Source: Mesotaenium endlicherianum (Eukaryota; Streptophyta; Zygnematophyceae; Zygnematales; Mesotaeniaceae). From it: DNA of 64,000 bases. The notes beneath the pieces are model-generated. The model did not search any database. It was not told the DNA's origin and saw only the letters and a list, made by a program, of their open reading frames with translations. This document shows positions 59,944 through 64,000 of the stretch, in pieces; within the stretch, counting starts at the first letter, position 1; every line of letters starts with the position of its first letter. The stretch covers positions 14,637 through 78,636 of the forward strand of contig WELA01006777.1 of the NCBI GenBank assembly GCA_009602735.1, written 5' to 3'. A program made the position numbers and the translations under genes.

Positions 59944-61620
59944 TTAAGGGGTTGTTCCTGGGGCTTCAGGGTCAGGAGACGGAGATCTGGACCTAGATCT
60001 GGACAGCCCTCTAGGTCTGTCAGCTGGCCTTCTAAAGAACCCTGTTTGCTCTAAAGTTGGCCCTCGAGGAGAACGGAGGATGGTGGCCTGCTCTTCAACC
60101 ACTTGGGTGTTGATTCCCACATAGACAGGCATTCCAGTAGGATGCTGAAATACATTGGCTAGAGGTACATGCCCCTGAGCGGAGGGGGAGGCTGGCATAC
60201 CTCTGGCCCACCCGCGTGTCCCTCTTCTGGCACCCCTGTCCTCTGGGGATTTCTGTCTGTGTCTGCTGCCCAGTACAGTCAGATCAGCTTCTTCCCCTGC
60301 TTGGGCAGGTGGGCTGGGGGAGCGAGCGCGGGGTCCAGTTGTCGCCATAACGGGGATCACATTCCACACACCTGATCGTGGTTCTTTAGGAAGTGCCACT
60401 GCCTGTCCCTGGGTATCCTGAGTACCTGCTGCTGATGCTTCTCCTCTGCCTTGTTCTTCTTCCTCATCCTCCTCATCCTCCTCCTCGGAGAGAGTAGGGG
60501 TCTCGTCCACTAAGTCGTCCTGCTCCCTAGTAGACATGGAGTAGTCTACCGACCTCCCTTTCTTAGGGCGCGCTGGAGGTTGCTTGGCCTTCAGCCTACT
60601 GATATCTATCCGGCCTGCATTCTTTGCCCATTTGACAAAGGCATGCTTTCCCTTAGAGAAGTACTCTCTTCCCCTCCTCCTATGTTCCTTGGTCTCTGCA
60701 TTCATATTGCTCAGGCATCCATTCAGCCTGGGGTCCCAAGGGGCAATGTGAGGTGGTAGGATGAGATAGCCGTCTAGGCCATAGTGGAAGTCATCCGGTT
60801 GGGCTCGGTCACACTCCTGCTTCTTATTTGTGACGGTCATCCACCTCCAGTCTGTTGGCTGCTGGTAGTACTGGGGTCCGTGCTCAGCCTTCCTCAGTTT
60901 ACACGGGAACCAGTGGGGAGAGAACATCTGCTGTCCTGCTTCCCTGGCCAAGTACTCCCAGCTCCTTCTCTCAACTTCATTGTAAGCTGGCAGGAGTGTG
61001 AGGTAGAATACCGTATCCTTAAAGCTATCGGGCCGCATGCTCACCATCCGGATGAGTCTCTGATCTCCCACTATTCCCGGTATGGGGACCGGCTTGTCCT
61101 CTGAATCATCTGCGAGATACCGGGCCTGCTCTGCTGTATAGCCCACCATCTTAGCATAATCTTCGTAAAGGACCACGCCGGTGTGTGTCTCGATGTACCT
61201 GTCCAGTGCTGTAGCTCCTTCCTTCTGTAGCAGTGTTGTCTGTTCCAGCCTGTTGATCTCCTGGGCTGCCAGCAATGCTTCCTTCAGGTTATCGAAGTTT
61301 TGGCCACCCACCACAGTATACCTGTAAGTGGCCAAGCTCTTCTGTCTGTCCGCTTCAATCTTTTTTCTTTTCTCCTCTTCTGCCGCTGCCGCTTCTTCTT
61401 GCTGTTTCTTCTGTCTCTCCTCCTCAGCCTTCCTGAGGTTTTCCGCTTCCTGATCCTTCTTCCTCTGTGCCTCTTCTGCCGCCTCTTGTTGCTTGCGGAC
61501 CCTTTCTTGTTCTCTCCTGGTGAGGGACGTCGCCGCCAGCTCCTTCTGGTATTGCTCCATTGTCCTCCTGGCTTCTTCTGCCTTGCGCTTTCTGTCCTCC
61601 TTTTGTGTGGTGGGCGCCAT
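59944..61620 (-). CDS. Third ORF of the second A-family element, unknown function
   Basis: About 560 residues, homologous to 9283-10950. Coiled-coil N-terminus (about 1-100, K/E/Q/R-rich), conserved core (YAKMVGYT, YNEVERRSWEYLARE, PTDWRWMT, LPPHIAPWDPRL, SKGKHAFVKWA), acidic middle, tail with GHVPLANVFQHPTGMPVYV and an RS-rich end (RSRSRSPSPD). Core identity with the other copy is roughly half by eye, far below that of pol. Upstream of the ATG a TACTAAC branch-point-like motif and GCAG|G acceptor lie in the same relative place as in element A. An in-frame ATG also exists at 61629. No membrane segment. Function unknown. Confidence 0.8.
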   Translation of the reverse strand: MAPTTQKEDRKRKAEEARRTMEQYQKELAATSLTRREQERVRKQQEAAEEAQRKKDQEAENLRKAEEERQKKQQEEAAAAEEEKRKKIEADRQKSLATYRYTVVGGQNFDNLKEALLAAQEINRLEQTTLLQKEGATALDRYIETHTGVVLYEDYAKMVGYTAEQARYLADDSEDKPVPIPGIVGDQRLIRMVSMRPDSFKDTVFYLTLLPAYNEVERRSWEYLAREAGQQMFSPHWFPCKLRKAEHGPQYYQQPTDWRWMTVTNKKQECDRAQPDDFHYGLDGYLILPPHIAPWDPRLNGCLSNMNAETKEHRRRGREYFSKGKHAFVKWAKNAGRIDISRLKAKQPPARPKKGRSVDYSMSTREQDDLVDETPTLSEEEDEEDEEEEQGRGEASAAGTQDTQGQAVALPKEPRSGVWNVIPVMATTGPRARSPSPPAQAGEEADLTVLGSRHRQKSPEDRGARRGTRGWARGMPASPSAQGHVPLANVFQHPTGMPVYVGINTQVVEEQATILRSPRGPTLEQTGFFRRPADRPRGLSRSRSRSPSPDPEAPGTTP

Positions 61621-61887
61621 CCTGCACATGTAACCAGGGCACAAGTTAGTAGGATATGGACCTTTGTCATAGGGATTGCAGGAAGTATGTTAGTATTTAG
61701 TATAGTGGCTTCGCTGCTGTTTACCTTACAGGATGATTGCTAAAAGTTGACGTAGTTGCGATGCGCTACACATAAACGTATGAGTGTGTTTTTATCGCTC
61801 TCGCTCACTAACTGTCATATATTTTCCCCTCCAACTTAAATGGAGACAGGACCGCCTGTCACCTTCCCGTGTCAACTGAAATGACAG

Positions 61888-64000
61888 TTATGGAGGGACT
61901 CCAGCGGCCCGAAGGTGGAACCGTGTCAACGCCCCTTTGGCATTGGTCAAGTGGTCCTTAAACTCCCAAGTGTCCCCAGAGGCATCGTAACCCTTCCATC
62001 GAATGAGGTATTTCATGACATATTTAGACGATCGACGGACCGAGCGAGCGTCTAAAATCTCATCGACCTCATATTCCTCAGGGTCGCCGTCCCGGACAGC
62101 GGGGACCGGTCCCGGTTGGACAGGGAACCGACCTGTGAACAGTGTATCACCTTTGATGTACGGTTCCAGGAAGGAGACATTAAAGACCGGGTGCCCCTTG
62201 TATTCAGCTGACATGTTCAGTTTGTAAGCATTCTGACCGACACGACGGACCACCGAATATGGACCGACCCAGACAGGGCCAAGCTTTTTCTTGACCACAC
62301 CAGGGAGGTACAGGTGCTGAGAATGCAGTTTGACTAAATCCCCCTTGGAAAATGTCAGTTCCCGACGGTGTTGATTAGCGTATTTTTGTTGGTTTTCTTG
62401 GGCCGTGTGCAAGTTTCGTTGGACTTCTGACAGGGTGTCAGCAAACTCCTGAGTTAACTGGAGGGAGACCGGGTTGTCAATCCCTTCAGGGTGAGTTAAA
62501 GATTCCCCTAGCACATCTAGAGGAGACTTAGGGACTCTACCCAGGCTGAGTTCAAAAGGAGTTTTGCCCGTTGACGCGTGCACCGCACTGTTGACCGCAA
62601 ACTGAATTTGAGGCAACAGGTCATCCCAATTATCTTGTTTTTGGTTAATATATGCTCTCAGCACCTCCTGCAGAACTCGGTTAGTTCTTTCAGTCTGCCC
62701 ATCAGTCTGAGGGTGGTTTGCTGTGCTGAGCAGCTGTTTGACTCCCATTAACCCCATTAAAGCTCTCCAGAACTTAGAGGTGAATTTTGAGTCTCTGTCT
62801 GAGATGATATTAGAAGGGAGCCCATGTTGGCATACTACATGGTTGTAAAACTGTCTCGCTGTTTCGAGTGCAGTCACTTTGACAGTTGTGGGGATAAAAA
62901 TGACCATTTTTGTCAGTTTATCCACGACTACCAGTATTGAATCATGCCCGTTGGCAGTTCTTGGTAGTGAGACCACCCAGTCCATGGATATAGTTTCCCA
63001 GCGTCCCGCTGGGATGGGTAGCGGTTGCAAGAGACCTCCGGGTGGTGTGTGCCGAGACTTATTTCTCTGACACTGGTCACAGGACTTGACATATTTCAAG
63101 ACCTCCCGGGGTAACCCCTCCCAATGATAATGTTTTGCCAGTTTGCCAACAGTTTTGGCCTGCCCCAAATGTCCACCCAGGAGACTGTCATGAGCTTGAC
63201 TCAGTAAGAGAGACCTTATTTCCAAGTTATTAGGAATGACCAGCTTCAGCCTGCCTGAAGTGGTTTCAGTCACCCAGACCCCTCCCTTGAGCTTATACCC
63301 GAGTGCAGTAGCACGACACACACCAGTAGTGGGGCTGGGCTCAAATGTTGGGTCAGAAAGGTAGGCTTTCCTAAGTTGTTCAAGGAAGGACTTTTTCACC
63401 TTTAGTGAAGTGAGTGCACACAGGACTTTATCTACAGCATGCTGACTAAAGTTCCTTTCTTGCAAGTCAGGTCTTCTAGAGAGTGCATCAGCAGGATTCA
63501 ACTTCCCTGGTTTGTAGTCGATCTGGACTTGGAACTGCTCCAGCATCTGGCTCCAGCGGTTCTCCCTCCTCGACAGCTTGGACTTCTTCTGAAAGTGGGT
63601 CAGAGCTAGATGATCTGTAATCACCTTAAAAGCTTTACCATGTAAGTATGCTCTCCACTGTTTGAGTACATGAATGATAGCTAGCAGCTCTTTATCATGC
63701 ACTGAGTAATTAATCTCCGCTGGATTAAATTTCATAGACTCATACAACACAGGATGCCACTCCTGCCGTACCTTACCATCCTTTGTGGTTTTGTCAGCAG
63801 GCTGCAACAAAATAGCACCCATGGCAAAATCAGAGGCATCAGTAACCACCTGCACCGGTTTGCTGGGGTCATACACGGCTAGCACTGGGGCAGAACAAAG
63901 GGCATCTTTAAGGGTCTGGAAGGCAGCCTGCTGCTCTTCCCCCCACACATACCCGATGTCTTTCTTAGTAAGGTCAGTCAGTTTACTGGCCTTTGTGGAA
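61888..64000 (-). CDS. pol of the second A-family element (RNase H to chromodomain), partial
   Basis: RNase H ([16 protein letters not shown]), integrase zinc-binding region and DDE core, and chromodomain (YLIRWKGYDASGDTWEFKDH) in one open frame. Protease and RT lie beyond the right edge. Almost the same sequence as 11275-13390. Confidence 0.92.
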   Translation of the reverse strand, partial: STKASKLTDLTKKDIGYVWGEEQQAAFQTLKDALCSAPVLAVYDPSKPVQVVTDASDFAMGAILLQPADKTTKDGKVRQEWHPVLYESMKFNPAEINYSVHDKELLAIIHVLKQWRAYLHGKAFKVITDHLALTHFQKKSKLSRRENRWSQMLEQFQVQIDYKPGKLNPADALSRRPDLQERNFSQHAVDKVLCALTSLKVKKSFLEQLRKAYLSDPTFEPSPTTGVCRATALGYKLKGGVWVTETTSGRLKLVIPNNLEIRSLLLSQAHDSLLGGHLGQAKTVGKLAKHYHWEGLPREVLKYVKSCDQCQRNKSRHTPPGGLLQPLPIPAGRWETISMDWVVSLPRTANGHDSILVVVDKLTKMVIFIPTTVKVTALETARQFYNHVVCQHGLPSNIISDRDSKFTSKFWRALMGLMGVKQLLSTANHPQTDGQTERTNRVLQEVLRAYINQKQDNWDDLLPQIQFAVNSAVHASTGKTPFELSLGRVPKSPLDVLGESLTHPEGIDNPVSLQLTQEFADTLSEVQRNLHTAQENQQKYANQHRRELTFSKGDLVKLHSQHLYLPGVVKKKLGPVWVGPYSVVRRVGQNAYKLNMSAEYKGHPVFNVSFLEPYIKGDTLFTGRFPVQPGPVPAVRDGDPEEYEVDEILDARSVRRSSKYVMKYLIRWKGYDASGDTWEFKDHLTNAKGALTRFHLRAAGVPP

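Larger units (their letters stand above)
59112..64000 (-). mobile_element. Second A-family Ty3/gypsy element, right part beyond the window
   Basis: Reverse-strand element with 3' LTR 59112-59830, third ORF 59944-61620 and pol from 61888 to the window edge; the rest (start of pol, gag, 5' LTR) lies outside. LTR and pol are almost identical to element A, but the third ORF is much more different. The visible part looks unbroken. Inserted in the gag zinc-knuckle region of element C; the left flank CCTTG (59107-59111) should recur beyond the other end. Confidence 0.92.

Noticed and set aside
1-64000. CRISPR array, bacterial operon or riboswitch
   Set aside because: No regularly spaced repeats; genes have spliceosomal introns and eukaryotic families, so prokaryotic features are not expected.

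Overview
The window looks like nuclear DNA of a green-lineage eukaryote, most likely a streptophyte (charophyte alga or early-diverging plant). Three host genes carry the evidence: a GARP/MYB-CC factor of the PHR/PSR1 (phosphate starvation response) type, a STOP1/ART1-type four-finger C2H2 factor, and a plant-type mitochondrial fission protein FIS1. All three have GT-AG introns whose phases fit. A charophyte such as Chara is my guess from this mix of genes and the heavy load of Ty3/gypsy elements; the sequence does not prove the species.

Layout. 1-23 kb is nested transposon debris: a gag fragment at the left edge, LTRs of families I call E and C, an old Ty3/gypsy element B (reverse strand), and a younger, nearly complete Ty3/gypsy element A (8478-16999, reverse strand) that sits inside the LTR of B with a 5-bp target duplication. 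A degraded DIRS-like tyrosine-recombinase element lies at 17.4-18.8 kb. A non-autonomous MULE with 9-bp target duplication lies at 21700-22558. The PHR-like gene occupies 24.3-29.8 kb. 30.6-37.9 kb is a Ty3/gypsy element D joined to a decayed A-family copy whose LTR carries a hAT-like MITE. 39.1-39.8 kb is a solo LTR of B, followed by a decayed R2/NeSL-like LINE with restriction-like endonuclease (39.8-43.1 kb). STOP1 (forward, 44.2-47.3 kb) and FIS1 (reverse, 48.2-50.2 kb) are convergent. 51.2-52.5 kb is a solo LTR of E. 53.8-59.1 kb is a decayed Ty3/gypsy element C, and from 59112 to the right edge a second A-family copy is inserted into it.

The host genes do not form one pathway: PHR-like (phosphate signalling), STOP1-like (acid/aluminium tolerance) and FIS1 (organelle division) are independent. 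The most unusual host observation is that the PHR-like coiled coil lacks the K-H-R surface used in land-plant PHR1 for SPX/inositol-pyrophosphate control. The most unusual element observation is a large third ORF in the env position of the A family. It is open in both copies, preceded in both by a branch-point-like site and a splice acceptor just before the ATG, bounded by repeated polypurine-like tracts, and far more diverged between copies than the adjoining pol. Intron-exon models and alignments were made by eye and have not been tested against transcripts or databases.
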